A stretch of DNA of 64,000 bases from NCBI RefSeq assembly GCF_015694405.1, contig NZ_JADQDB010000006.1, positions 248,001-312,000 of the forward strand, given 5' to 3'. Position 1 is the first letter of the stretch, and every line of letters starts with the position of its first letter. Under the pieces are notes generated by a model. The model was not told where the DNA came from. It searched no databases and was given only the letters and a program-made list of their open reading frames with translations. This stretch comes from Pelagibacterium limicola. Its GTDB lineage: Bacteria; Pseudomonadota; Alphaproteobacteria; Rhizobiales; Devosiaceae. Shown here piece by piece: positions 56,803-64,000 of this stretch. The translations under genes and the position numbers were made by a program.

Positions 56803-58110
56803 ATGAGCGATTTTTTCAAAGGCCTGTCCAAGGTCAAATATGAAGGCTCTGAGAGCAAGAACCCGCTGGCCTATCGCCATTACAACAAGGACGAGATCGT
56901 CGCCGGCAAGCGGATGGAAGACCATATCCGCCCGGCAATCGCCTATTGGCACACGTTTGCGGCCGAAGGCGGCGACCCGTTCGGCGGTCGGACTTTCGAC
57001 CGCCCCTGGTACGACAAGGGCATGGAAGGGGCGAAATTGAAGGCCGAAGTGGCCTTCGAGTTCTTTGACCTCCTGGACGTGCCGTTCTTTTGCTTTCACG
57101 ATGTCGATATCGCCCCCGAAGGCGCAACGCTCGCCGAGAGCAACAAGAACGTGCGCGAGATCGGCGACATCTTTGCAAAGAAGATGGAACAGACCGGCAC
57201 AAAGCTCCTCTGGGGCACCGCCAACCTCTTTTCCAACCGCCGCTACATGGCGGGCGCGGCGACCAACCCCGATCCGGACGTCTTCGCCTATGCCGCCGGG
57301 CAGGTCAAAAACGTGCTCGAGTTGACCCACGAACTGGGCGGGCAAAACTATGTGCTCTGGGGCGGCCGCGAGGGCTATGAGACGCTTTTGAACACCAAGG
57401 TCGGCCATGAAGCCGACCAGATGGCGCGCTTCCTCCATCTCGTGATCGACCATGCCAAGAAGATCGGCTTTGACGGCACGATTCTGATCGAACCCAAGCC
57501 GCAGGAGCCCTCCAAGCACCAGTACGACTTCGACGTCGCAACGGTCTACGGGTTCCTCCAGCGCTATGGTCTCGAAAAGGAGGTCAAGTGCAACATCGAG
57601 GTCGGGCACGCCTTCCTTGCCGGCCATTCCTTCGAGCATGAACTGGCCATCGCCTCCTCGCTCGGCATGCTCGGCTCGGTCGATGCCAATCGTAACGACC
57701 TGCAATCTGGTTGGGATACCGACCAGTTCCCCAACAATGCCGGGGAAATGGCACTGGCCTTCTATTACATCTTGAAACAGGGCGGCCTGGGCAAGGGTGG
57801 CTTTAACTTCGACGCCAAGGTGCGGCGTCAGTCGCTCGATCCCGCCGATCTGCTTTACGGGCATATCGGTGGCCTCGATACGCTGGCGCGCGGCCTCAAG
57901 GGCGCGGCTGCCCTCATCGCCGACGGCGAGTTCGACCGGTTGCTCGACGAACGCTATGCAGGCTGGGACAGCGGCATGGGCAAGGACATCCTCGCCGGAA
58001 AGCTCAGCCTGGCCGAGATCGCGGACCGGGTTCATGCCGAGAACATCAACCCGCAGCCCAGGTCGGGCCGTCAGGAATATCTCGAGAACCTCGTTAACCG
58101 CTTCGTGTAG
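56803..58110 (+). CDS. xylA: Xylose isomerase
   Basis: A 435-residue metal-dependent isomerase converting D-xylose to D-xylulose, of the longer class II type. Catalytic His in [12 protein letters not shown] (near residue 101), metal ligands in [32 protein letters not shown] and [19 protein letters not shown] are all intact. It is co-transcribed with xylB. Confidence 0.97.
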   Translation: MSDFFKGLSKVKYEGSESKNPLAYRHYNKDEIVAGKRMEDHIRPAIAYWHTFAAEGGDPFGGRTFDRPWYDKGMEGAKLKAEVAFEFFDLLDVPFFCFHDVDIAPEGATLAESNKNVREIGDIFAKKMEQTGTKLLWGTANLFSNRRYMAGAATNPDPDVFAYAAGQVKNVLELTHELGGQNYVLWGGREGYETLLNTKVGHEADQMARFLHLVIDHAKKIGFDGTILIEPKPQEPSKHQYDFDVATVYGFLQRYGLEKEVKCNIEVGHAFLAGHSFEHELAIASSLGMLGSVDANRNDLQSGWDTDQFPNNAGEMALAFYYILKQGGLGKGGFNFDAKVRRQSLDPADLLYGHIGGLDTLARGLKGAAALIADGEFDRLLDERYAGWDSGMGKDILAGKLSLAEIADRVHAENINPQPRSGRQEYLENLVNRFV

Positions 58111-58130
58111 CAGCAGGCATAGCTGCAACC

Positions 58131-58177
58131 CCTCGCGAGCCTCCCTCTCCCGCAAAGGGACAGAGAGGCTCGTGAGG
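58131..58177. repeat. 13-bp stem between xylA and the beta-xylosidase
   Basis: CCTCGCGAGCCTC (58131-58143) pairs with GAGGCTCGTGAGG (58165-58177), with only a G-T wobble, around a 21-base loop. No T-run follows. In an operon this position fits an mRNA-stabilising or attenuating hairpin that would lower expression of the downstream gene. Confidence 0.5.
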
Positions 58178-58226
58178 CTGACATACCGCCGCTTCCAGGA
58201 CGATAAAAGGGGAGGAGACCCTAACC

Positions 58227-59825
58227 ATGCCGATGCGCCCCAATCCCATCCTGCCGGGGTTTAATCCAGATCCCTCCATCCTCAGGGTCGGCGACGACTA
58301 CTATATCGCCACCTCGACCTTCGAATGGTATCCCGGCGTCCAGATTCATCATTCCAAGGACCTTGCGAACTGGACGCTCATCACCCGTCCGCTGACGCGC
58401 AAGAGCCAGCTCGACATGCGTGGCAACCCCGATTCATGCGGGATTTGGGCGCCGTGCCTTACCCATGACGGGGAGAAATTCTGGCTGGTCTATACCGACG
58501 TCAAGCGCAAGGACGGCTCGTTCAAGGACGCCCATAACTATATCGTTACCGCCGAAGACATCATGGGGCCGTGGTCCGATCCGGTCTATGTCAATTCCTC
58601 CGGTTTCGACCCCTCCCTGTTCCATGACGACGACGAAAAAAAATGGTTCGTCAACATGCTCTGGGACCACCGTGGCCGCACGCACAAATTCACAGGCATC
58701 GCGCTCCAGCAATTCGATCCGGTGGCGGGAAAGCTGGTGGGCGACCGCAAGAACATCTTCAAGGGCACCGAACTGGCGCTCGTGGAGGGCCCCCACCTCT
58801 ACAAGCGCAATGGCTGGTATTACCTGCTGACCGCCGAGGGCGGGACGGGATACGAGCACGCTTGCACCTTTGCCCGATCGCGTTCGATCGATGGTCCCTA
58901 CGAGCTTCATCCCGACAAATATATCGTCACCGCCAAGGACACCCCGCTCAATCCGCTCCAGCGCGCCGGACATGGCGATATCGTCGAGACGCCCGACGGG
59001 CGGACCTATATCGTGCACTTGACCGGCCGCCCCACTACCCAGAAACGCCGCTGCGTCCTGGGCCGCGAGACCGCCATCCAGGAGGCGGTATGGAAGGATG
59101 ACGACTGGCTCTATCTCAAGCATGGAACCAACGTTCCGGCGTCCGAGGTCGAAGTGCCCGGCGTTTGGGACGAGGACGGGTTCTATGCCGAAAAGCGCTA
59201 CACTTTCGAGACCGGTAAACCGCTCGATATCGATTTCCAATGGCTCAGGACGCCGGAAACCGATCGCATCTTCCAGATCGCCGACAACAAACTGCGCCTC
59301 TTTGGCCGCGAGTCGATCGCCTCGTGGTTCGAGCAGGCCCTGGTCGCGCGCCGCCAGCAGCATTTCAACTATGAGGCGGAGACCGAACTAACATTCGATC
59401 CCACCGACGAGCGCGAGTTCGCCGGGCTGATCGCCTATTACGGGCGCTACAACTTCCACTATTGCGCGGTGAGCGGGGACGAGAACGGCAATCGCGAACT
59501 GCTCCTGATGAGTTCGCTCGTCAGCCACCCGGATGGAAATCTCTCCTTCATGGGCGAACCGATCCCGCTGCCCAAGACCGGGGCAATTCGTTTGAAGGCG
59601 GTGATCCGGGATTCCCAGCTCCAGTTCTATTGGGCCGAAAAGGGCGGGGACTGGCAGAAGGCTGGACCGGTACTCGACGCCTCGATCCTTTCCGACGAGT
59701 GCGGTGGACATGCCGAACACGGCAGCTTCACCGGTGCCTTTGTCGGCATGGCGGCTCACGACCTCAACGGCACGGCACGGCCCGCCGATTTCTCGTACTT
59801 CACCTATCGGCCGACAAGAGGGTGA
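58227..59825 (+). CDS. GH43 family beta-xylosidase
   Basis: A 532-residue glycoside hydrolase, probably xylan 1,4-beta-xylosidase (XynB-like). The five-blade propeller starts NPILPGFNPDPSILRVGDDYYIATSTFEW, with the catalytic base Asp in NPDPS, a second Asp in GFDPSLFHDDD and the acid Glu in ALVEGPHLY. A C-terminal beta-sandwich (from about residue 325) is typical. No signal peptide is present, so it acts on imported xylo-oligosaccharides. AAGGGGAGGAG precedes the start. No transporter gene is in the window. Confidence 0.93.
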   Translation: MPMRPNPILPGFNPDPSILRVGDDYYIATSTFEWYPGVQIHHSKDLANWTLITRPLTRKSQLDMRGNPDSCGIWAPCLTHDGEKFWLVYTDVKRKDGSFKDAHNYIVTAEDIMGPWSDPVYVNSSGFDPSLFHDDDEKKWFVNMLWDHRGRTHKFTGIALQQFDPVAGKLVGDRKNIFKGTELALVEGPHLYKRNGWYYLLTAEGGTGYEHACTFARSRSIDGPYELHPDKYIVTAKDTPLNPLQRAGHGDIVETPDGRTYIVHLTGRPTTQKRRCVLGRETAIQEAVWKDDDWLYLKHGTNVPASEVEVPGVWDEDGFYAEKRYTFETGKPLDIDFQWLRTPETDRIFQIADNKLRLFGRESIASWFEQALVARRQQHFNYEAETELTFDPTDEREFAGLIAYYGRYNFHYCAVSGDENGNRELLLMSSLVSHPDGNLSFMGEPIPLPKTGAIRLKAVIRDSQLQFYWAEKGGDWQKAGPVLDASILSDECGGHAEHGSFTGAFVGMAAHDLNGTARPADFSYFTYRPTRG

Positions 59826-59961
59826 CGGGGAGGAGGCGTTCTGCACAAGCCGGAACGCGCCAGATTGCACGAAAGGCGAATCCCGGAAACGGGATCCGCG
59901 TTTCGTGAAAGGCAGTAGCGCAGGGCGAGGAGGCTGCCGTTTCGGGGCGTTCAGGCCGGCC

Positions 59962-61191
59962 CTAGATTAGATCCGGGTGCCGGAAAACCAGCGTTGCGTT
60001 GGTGCCGCCAAAGCCGAAACTGTTCGAAAGCACGATGCCCAGGTCCACGTCGTCGCGGCGCGACCTCAGGATCGGCATGTCTTCAAATTCCGGATCGAGC
60101 GTTTCGATATTGGCGCTTTCGCAGATGAAGCGGTGCTGCATCATCAAGAGCGAATAGATGCACTCCTGCACCCCCGTCGCGCCGAGCGAATGCCCGGTCA
60201 GCGATTTCGTGGCCGATAGCGGCGGGCACTTGTCCTCATTGCCGAAGACCTGTCGCAGCGCTTCGATTTCCTTCTTGTCGCCCACCGGTGTCGACGTGGC
60301 GTGCGGGTTGATGTAGTCGACCTTTTCCTTGACGGTCTCGAGCGCGATTCTCATGCATCGAACCGCACCCTCGCCCGAGGGCGCCACCATGTCGTAACCG
60401 TCCGAGGTCGCGCCATACCCGACGATTTCTCCGTAGATCGTCGCGCCCCGCGCCTTGGCGTGTTCGAGCTCCTCGAGCACCAGAACGCCCGCGCCGCCGG
60501 CAATCACGAAACCGTCGCGATTGGCGTCGTAGGCCCGCGAGGCGGTCTGCGGGGTCTCGTTGAAATTCGAGCTCATCGCCCCCATCGCATCGAAAAGGTT
60601 CGACATCGACCAGTCGAGATCCTCATGCCCGCCTGCAAAGACGATGTCCTGCTTGCCGAGCTGGATCTGTTCGTAGGCATTGCCGATGCAATGCTTGGAC
60701 GTCGCGCAGGCCGACGAGATCGAATAATTCACTCCCAGAATGCCGAACTGGGTGGCCAGCGTCGCCGATGCGGTCGAGCTCATTGCCTTTGGGACGGCGA
60801 GGGGGCCGATGCGCTTGGGGCTCTTGTTGGTGCGGGTGATGTCGGCGGCTTCGACGACGGCACGAGTCGAGGGCCCGCCCGACCCCATGACGATTCCGGT
60901 GCGCGGGTTCTTGATGTCGTTCTCCGCAAGTCCCGCCATCGCGATGGCCTCGGCCATGGCGATGTAGTTCCAGGCCGCGCCCTTGGCCATGAAACGCGTC
61001 GTGCGCCGGTCGAGAACCGAAAAGGGGTCGAGCGAAGGCGCGCCATGCACCTGGCAGCGGAAGCCGTATTCTACATAATCCTCCGCACGGGAAATGCCGG
61101 GCCGCGCGGCCTTGAGACTATCGAGCACCTCGGAGATGTTGTTCCCGATCGAGGAAACGATCCCCATCCCGGTGACCACAACACGCTTCAT
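59962..61191 (-). CDS. fabB: Beta-ketoacyl-ACP synthase I
   Basis: A 409-residue condensing enzyme required with FabA for unsaturated fatty acid synthesis. The active-site Cys is in [12 protein letters not shown], and the two His are in [11 protein letters not shown] and [10 protein letters not shown]. The start at 61191 ([17 protein letters not shown]) is used; the frame opens at 61302 inside fabA. It is 58 bases downstream of fabA in the classic fabA-fabB operon. Confidence 0.96.
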   Translation of the reverse strand: MKRVVVTGMGIVSSIGNNISEVLDSLKAARPGISRAEDYVEYGFRCQVHGAPSLDPFSVLDRRTTRFMAKGAAWNYIAMAEAIAMAGLAENDIKNPRTGIVMGSGGPSTRAVVEAADITRTNKSPKRIGPLAVPKAMSSTASATLATQFGILGVNYSISSACATSKHCIGNAYEQIQLGKQDIVFAGGHEDLDWSMSNLFDAMGAMSSNFNETPQTASRAYDANRDGFVIAGGAGVLVLEELEHAKARGATIYGEIVGYGATSDGYDMVAPSGEGAVRCMRIALETVKEKVDYINPHATSTPVGDKKEIEALRQVFGNEDKCPPLSATKSLTGHSLGATGVQECIYSLLMMQHRFICESANIETLDPEFEDMPILRSRRDDVDLGIVLSNSFGFGGTNATLVFRHPDLI

Positions 61192-61249
61192 CTTTGCCTC
61201 TTGGAATTCGTCAAATCGTTCGTTTCCGGACGGTCTCCCCGGGACGAGC

Positions 61250-61765
61250 CTAGAACGCGCTCGTGTCGGTAAAAAGGCCGACCCGGAGATCGTTCGCCTC
61301 ATAAATGAGCTTGCCGTCAGCCTTCAAGTAGCCGTCCGCAATGCCGAGCGCCAGTTTCGAGCGCATCACGCGCTTGATGTCGATCCCATATTCGACCAGT
61401 TTGATCCCCTCCGTCACCTGCCCGCGGAACTTGATCTCGCCGCCGAGTGCCCGCCCCCGTCCGGGCGAGCCGCCCCAGCCGAGGAAAAACCCGGTCATCT
61501 GCCAGAGCGCATCGAGCCCCAGGCATCCCGGCATCACGGGATCGCCGTCGAAATGGCATTTGAAGAACCAGAGATCCGGGGTCACGTCGAGTTCGGCGCG
61601 CACCTGACCCTTGGAAAAGGCCCCGCCATTGTCATCGATCCGCGTAATACGGTCAAACATAAGCATCGGCGGCAGAGGAAGCTGCGCATTACCCGGCCCG
61701 AACAACTCTCCGCGTCCGCACGCCAAAAGCTCTTCGTAATCATAGGAATGGGCGCGATCTGCCAT
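61250..61765 (-). CDS. fabA: 3-hydroxydecanoyl-ACP dehydratase/isomerase
   Basis: A 171-residue bifunctional enzyme that makes trans-2- and cis-3-decenoyl-ACP, the branch point to unsaturated fatty acids. The catalytic His is in [23 protein letters not shown], with the partner Asp in the LGLDALWQ helix. GAGGGGAG precedes the ATG. It heads the fabAB operon. Confidence 0.97.
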   Translation of the reverse strand: MADRAHSYDYEELLACGRGELFGPGNAQLPLPPMLMFDRITRIDDNGGAFSKGQVRAELDVTPDLWFFKCHFDGDPVMPGCLGLDALWQMTGFFLGWGGSPGRGRALGGEIKFRGQVTEGIKLVEYGIDIKRVMRSKLALGIADGYLKADGKLIYEANDLRVGLFTDTSAF

Positions 61766-61789
61766 GAGCTCCCCTCAATTATTGAAACC

Positions 61790-61819
61790 TGTGTAGAGGG
61801 CATTGGCCAAGGGGGTCAA
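61790..61819 (-). promoter_or_regulatory. Predicted promoter of fabA
   Basis: On the minus strand TTGACC (61819-61814) and TACACA (61795-61790) are separated by 18 bases, 25 bases before the fabA start. The -35 is good and the -10 moderate. It lies in the gap between rpoN and fabA. Confidence 0.45.
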
Positions 61820-61894
61820 TAGATCATTTGGGTTTATGGCGCAGGGGCGCGGGGCTTTTCCACGAGGTCGGGAGGCTTGGTTGCCTCGGGCGGG

Positions 61895-63403
61895 TTACGC
61901 AAGCTGCATTTTCTTCTGGCGCCGCCGGACCACGGACGAGGGAATGTTCATCCCTTCGCGATATTTGGCCACCGTGCGCCGGGCCACGTCGATCCCCTGC
62001 TCCTTTTTGAGAATCTCGGCGATGGTGTCGTCCGAAAGCACAGCCTCTGCCGGCTCGGCGTCGATCAGCTGCCTTATGCGGTGGCGTACGGCCTCCGCCG
62101 AATGGTCCTCGCCCCCGCTCGCCGAATTGAGCGCCGTCGTAAAGAAGTACTTCATTTCAAATAGCCCGCGCGGGGTGGCCATGTACTTGTTCGCAGTCAC
62201 GCGCGAGACCGTTGATTCGTGCATTTCGATGGCGGCGGCTACCGTCTTGAGCGTCATGGGCTTCAAATGGGCGATGCCGTGGGTCAGAAAGGCATCCTGC
62301 TGCTTTACGATCTCGGTGGCCACCTTGAGAACGGTCTGGGCGCGTTGGTCGAGGCTCTTGGTGAGCCAGTTGGCCGTGTTGAGGCAATCGACGAGAAAGC
62401 TCTTTTCACCGGCGTTGCGCGTCTTTTTCGCAACCGTCGCATAATAGGTGCGGTTCACCAGAACCCGCGGCAGCACCTCGGAATTGACCTCGATCTGCCA
62501 GTCTCCCTGAGGCCCGCGCCGCACGAACACGTCGGGGACCACCGCTTGCACCGGCGCGCCGTCAAAAGCGCGGCCCGGATTGGGGTCGAGCGCGCGCAAT
62601 TCGGCCAGCATATCCATCAGGTCCTCGCGGCTCGCGCCGATGACCTTGGCAAGCCCCATGAGATCGTGGCTGGCGATCATGTCGAGCCGGACGAGAAGGG
62701 CCGCAATCATCGGGTCTAGCCGGTTCTTCTCGCGCAGCTGGATGGCAAGGCATTCGGACAGGTTGCGCGCAAAAACACCCAGAGGGTCGCAGCCCTGGAC
62801 CTTTTCGAGCACCGCTTCGACGGTTTCGGGGCGGGCGCCGAGCTGCTCGGCGATCTGCGCGCAATCGGTAACGAGGTAGCCCCGCTCATCGAGATTGTCG
62901 ATGAGGTTGCGGGCGATAAGGCGGTCGACCGGATCCTTGACGATCAGCGCCACCTGCTCGGCCAGATGGTCGGCGAGCGTCGGCCGGCTCGAGACATATT
63001 GGTCGATGTCGGGCGCATCGAGCCCGGCGAAGGTTGACTTGCCCTCGGGCCAGGAACTCGACTGGCTGAGCGAATCCTGACCGGTCTGCTCGGGAAACAC
63101 GTTTGCGACATCGGTATCGAAGCTGTCGGCGATCGAGGCCGCGCTTTCAAGGTGGGACGCCTGTTCGACGACGTCCCGGTAGGGGTCGATCTCGACGGCG
63201 CGTTCGCGTTCGAGCGGACTATCGCCGTCGCCTCCGTCCTCGCGTTCGAGCAGGGGATTGCGCATGAGCTCGGCGTCGACGAAGGCGCTCAATTCGAGAT
63301 GGCTCAACTGCAGCAGCCGGATCGAAGCCATGAGCTGCGGCGTGAGCGTCAGCGTCTGGGACTGCCGGACATCCAGCCGCGGCGATAGAGCCATAGTCGT
63401 CAT
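61895..63403 (-). CDS. rpoN: RNA polymerase sigma-54 factor
   Basis: A 502-residue sigma factor for enhancer-dependent promoters, often of nitrogen, motility or carbon genes. Region I is Gln/Leu-rich (RLDVRQSQTLTLTPQLMASIRLLQLSHLEL), region II is acidic, and the C-terminal RpoN box ARRTVAKYRE followed by GMNIPSSVVRR is intact. It is downstream of lptB as usual. The hpf and ptsN genes that typically follow rpoN are absent; fabA is next instead. Confidence 0.97.
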   Translation of the reverse strand: MTTMALSPRLDVRQSQTLTLTPQLMASIRLLQLSHLELSAFVDAELMRNPLLEREDGGDGDSPLERERAVEIDPYRDVVEQASHLESAASIADSFDTDVANVFPEQTGQDSLSQSSSWPEGKSTFAGLDAPDIDQYVSSRPTLADHLAEQVALIVKDPVDRLIARNLIDNLDERGYLVTDCAQIAEQLGARPETVEAVLEKVQGCDPLGVFARNLSECLAIQLREKNRLDPMIAALLVRLDMIASHDLMGLAKVIGASREDLMDMLAELRALDPNPGRAFDGAPVQAVVPDVFVRRGPQGDWQIEVNSEVLPRVLVNRTYYATVAKKTRNAGEKSFLVDCLNTANWLTKSLDQRAQTVLKVATEIVKQQDAFLTHGIAHLKPMTLKTVAAAIEMHESTVSRVTANKYMATPRGLFEMKYFFTTALNSASGGEDHSAEAVRHRIRQLIDAEPAEAVLSDDTIAEILKKEQGIDVARRTVAKYREGMNIPSSVVRRRQKKMQLA

Positions 63404-63553
63404 AATCCCCTGTGTCGTTCCAAGCCGGAAGGCGTCAGAACCGCCCGGCTTGCGAAGGCGACACTAGGGGATTTTCCCCGCGCATACAAGTTTCATGCCA
63501 GAGCCTGGAGAGGTGAAGATTCGATTGGTTAAGAGACGGCCCCGCAAGGACCC

Positions 63554-64000
63554 TCATAGCGAAAAACTCTCGCCGAGATAAACCCGTCTGGCGTCCGGAT
63601 CGGCCATGATCGTCTCGGGCCGGCCCTGGATCATGACCCGCCCCCCGTGGATCAGATAGGCGCGATCCACCAGCCGGAAGGTTTCGCGCACCTGATGATC
63701 GGTGATCAGCACCCCGATGCCGCGCTGGGTCAGCTGCCGGACGAGCCCCTGGATGTCGGCGACCGCGATGGGATCGACGCCCGCAAAGGGCTCGTCGAGC
63801 AGCATGAACTTGGGGTCTGCAGCCAGCGCGCGCGCGATCTCGACACGCCGTCTTTCACCCCCCGAGAGCGCCAGCGCATCGGCATCGCGCAGATGCGAGA
63901 CGGAAAATTCCTCGAGCAGCGCATCGAGCCGCGCAAGGCGTTCCTTCTTGTTCCGGATATGGCCCTCGAGCACGGCCAGCACGTTGTCCTTGACGCTCAG
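63554..64000 (-). CDS. lptB: LPS export ABC transporter ATP-binding protein LptB, 5' part outside window
   Basis: The C-terminal part of a cytoplasmic ABC ATPase that powers lipopolysaccharide transport with LptFG. Visible are the LptB family segment SVKDNVLAVLEG, the ABC signature LSGGERRRVEIARALA, Walker B FMLLDEPFAGVDPIAV and the switch His in LITDHQVRET. The frame is open to the right edge; Walker A and the start lie outside. It precedes rpoN by about 150 bases. Confidence 0.95.
   Translation of the reverse strand: MSVKDNVLAVLEGHIRNKKERLARLDALLEEFSVSHLRDADALALSGGERRRVEIARALAADPKFMLLDEPFAGVDPIAVADIQGLVRQLTQRGIGVLITDHQVRETFRLVDRAYLIHGGRVMIQGRPETIMADPDARRVYLGESFSL

Overview
The window is a GC-rich, gene-dense stretch of core chromosome from an alphaproteobacterium. 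The gene content points to Hyphomicrobiales: RegB/RegA sensor pair, ActR-like regulator, ScfR-type regulator beside isocitrate lyase, FabA/FabB pair, DUF2852 and DUF2259 proteins, and the cluster olsB-mutS-glnD-murJ-trpS-usp-nfu-tsaB-rimI-fur-plsC/olsA-miaB-phoH-ybeY-tlyC. A Devosia/Pelagibacterium-like member would fit best, but that is inference from gene content only. No tRNA, rRNA, insertion sequence, prophage or CRISPR array was seen.

Layout. 0-10 kb is a mixed-strand set: gshB (cut at the left edge), marC, a GH25 lysozyme-like lipoprotein, a lone receiver protein, comM with a LexA-type box in front, dinB, an aldo/keto reductase, prfC, an MFS exporter behind a perfect palindrome, and a cold-shock/DUF1294 membrane protein. 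10-14 kb holds isocitrate lyase with a small upstream partner, divergent from a RamB/ScfR-type regulator whose promoter region carries four TTGYAAAG-like repeats, then ohr. 14-20 kb is one long leftward block: ubiE-ubiB-coaBC-lipoprotein-dut-DUF2259-ThiF-like. 20-31 kb runs rightward: mutM, rpsT, a 670-base non-coding gap, dnaA-dnaN-recF-gyrB and a class A penicillin-binding protein. 31-36 kb has a YgjP-like metallopeptidase, DUF2852, regB-regA and a beta-CASP nuclease-like protein. 36-53 kb is the conserved leftward housekeeping cluster named above. 53-60 kb is a xylose module: galM, a LacI-type regulator, xylB, xylA and a GH43 beta-xylosidase. 60-64 kb has fabB, fabA, rpoN and the 3' part of lptB.

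How the genes work together. The dnaA block couples replication initiation, the sliding clamp, RecF repair and gyrase; two places with parS-like TTCACGTGRA motifs lie within 22 kb of dnaA. The leftward cluster combines translation quality control (miaB, ybeY, tsaB, rimI, trpS), mismatch repair, nitrogen signalling (glnD), envelope assembly (murJ) and probably both steps of ornithine-lipid synthesis (olsB, olsA-like). The xylose module would take beta-1,4-xylosides to xylulose-5-phosphate.

The most interesting signals are regulatory rather than a new enzyme system: the parS-like hairpin after aceA, the repeat array in front of the ScfR-type gene, the MFS operator, the LexA box before comM, and related palindromes in the two xylose promoters. 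Seven genes appear to start with TTG.
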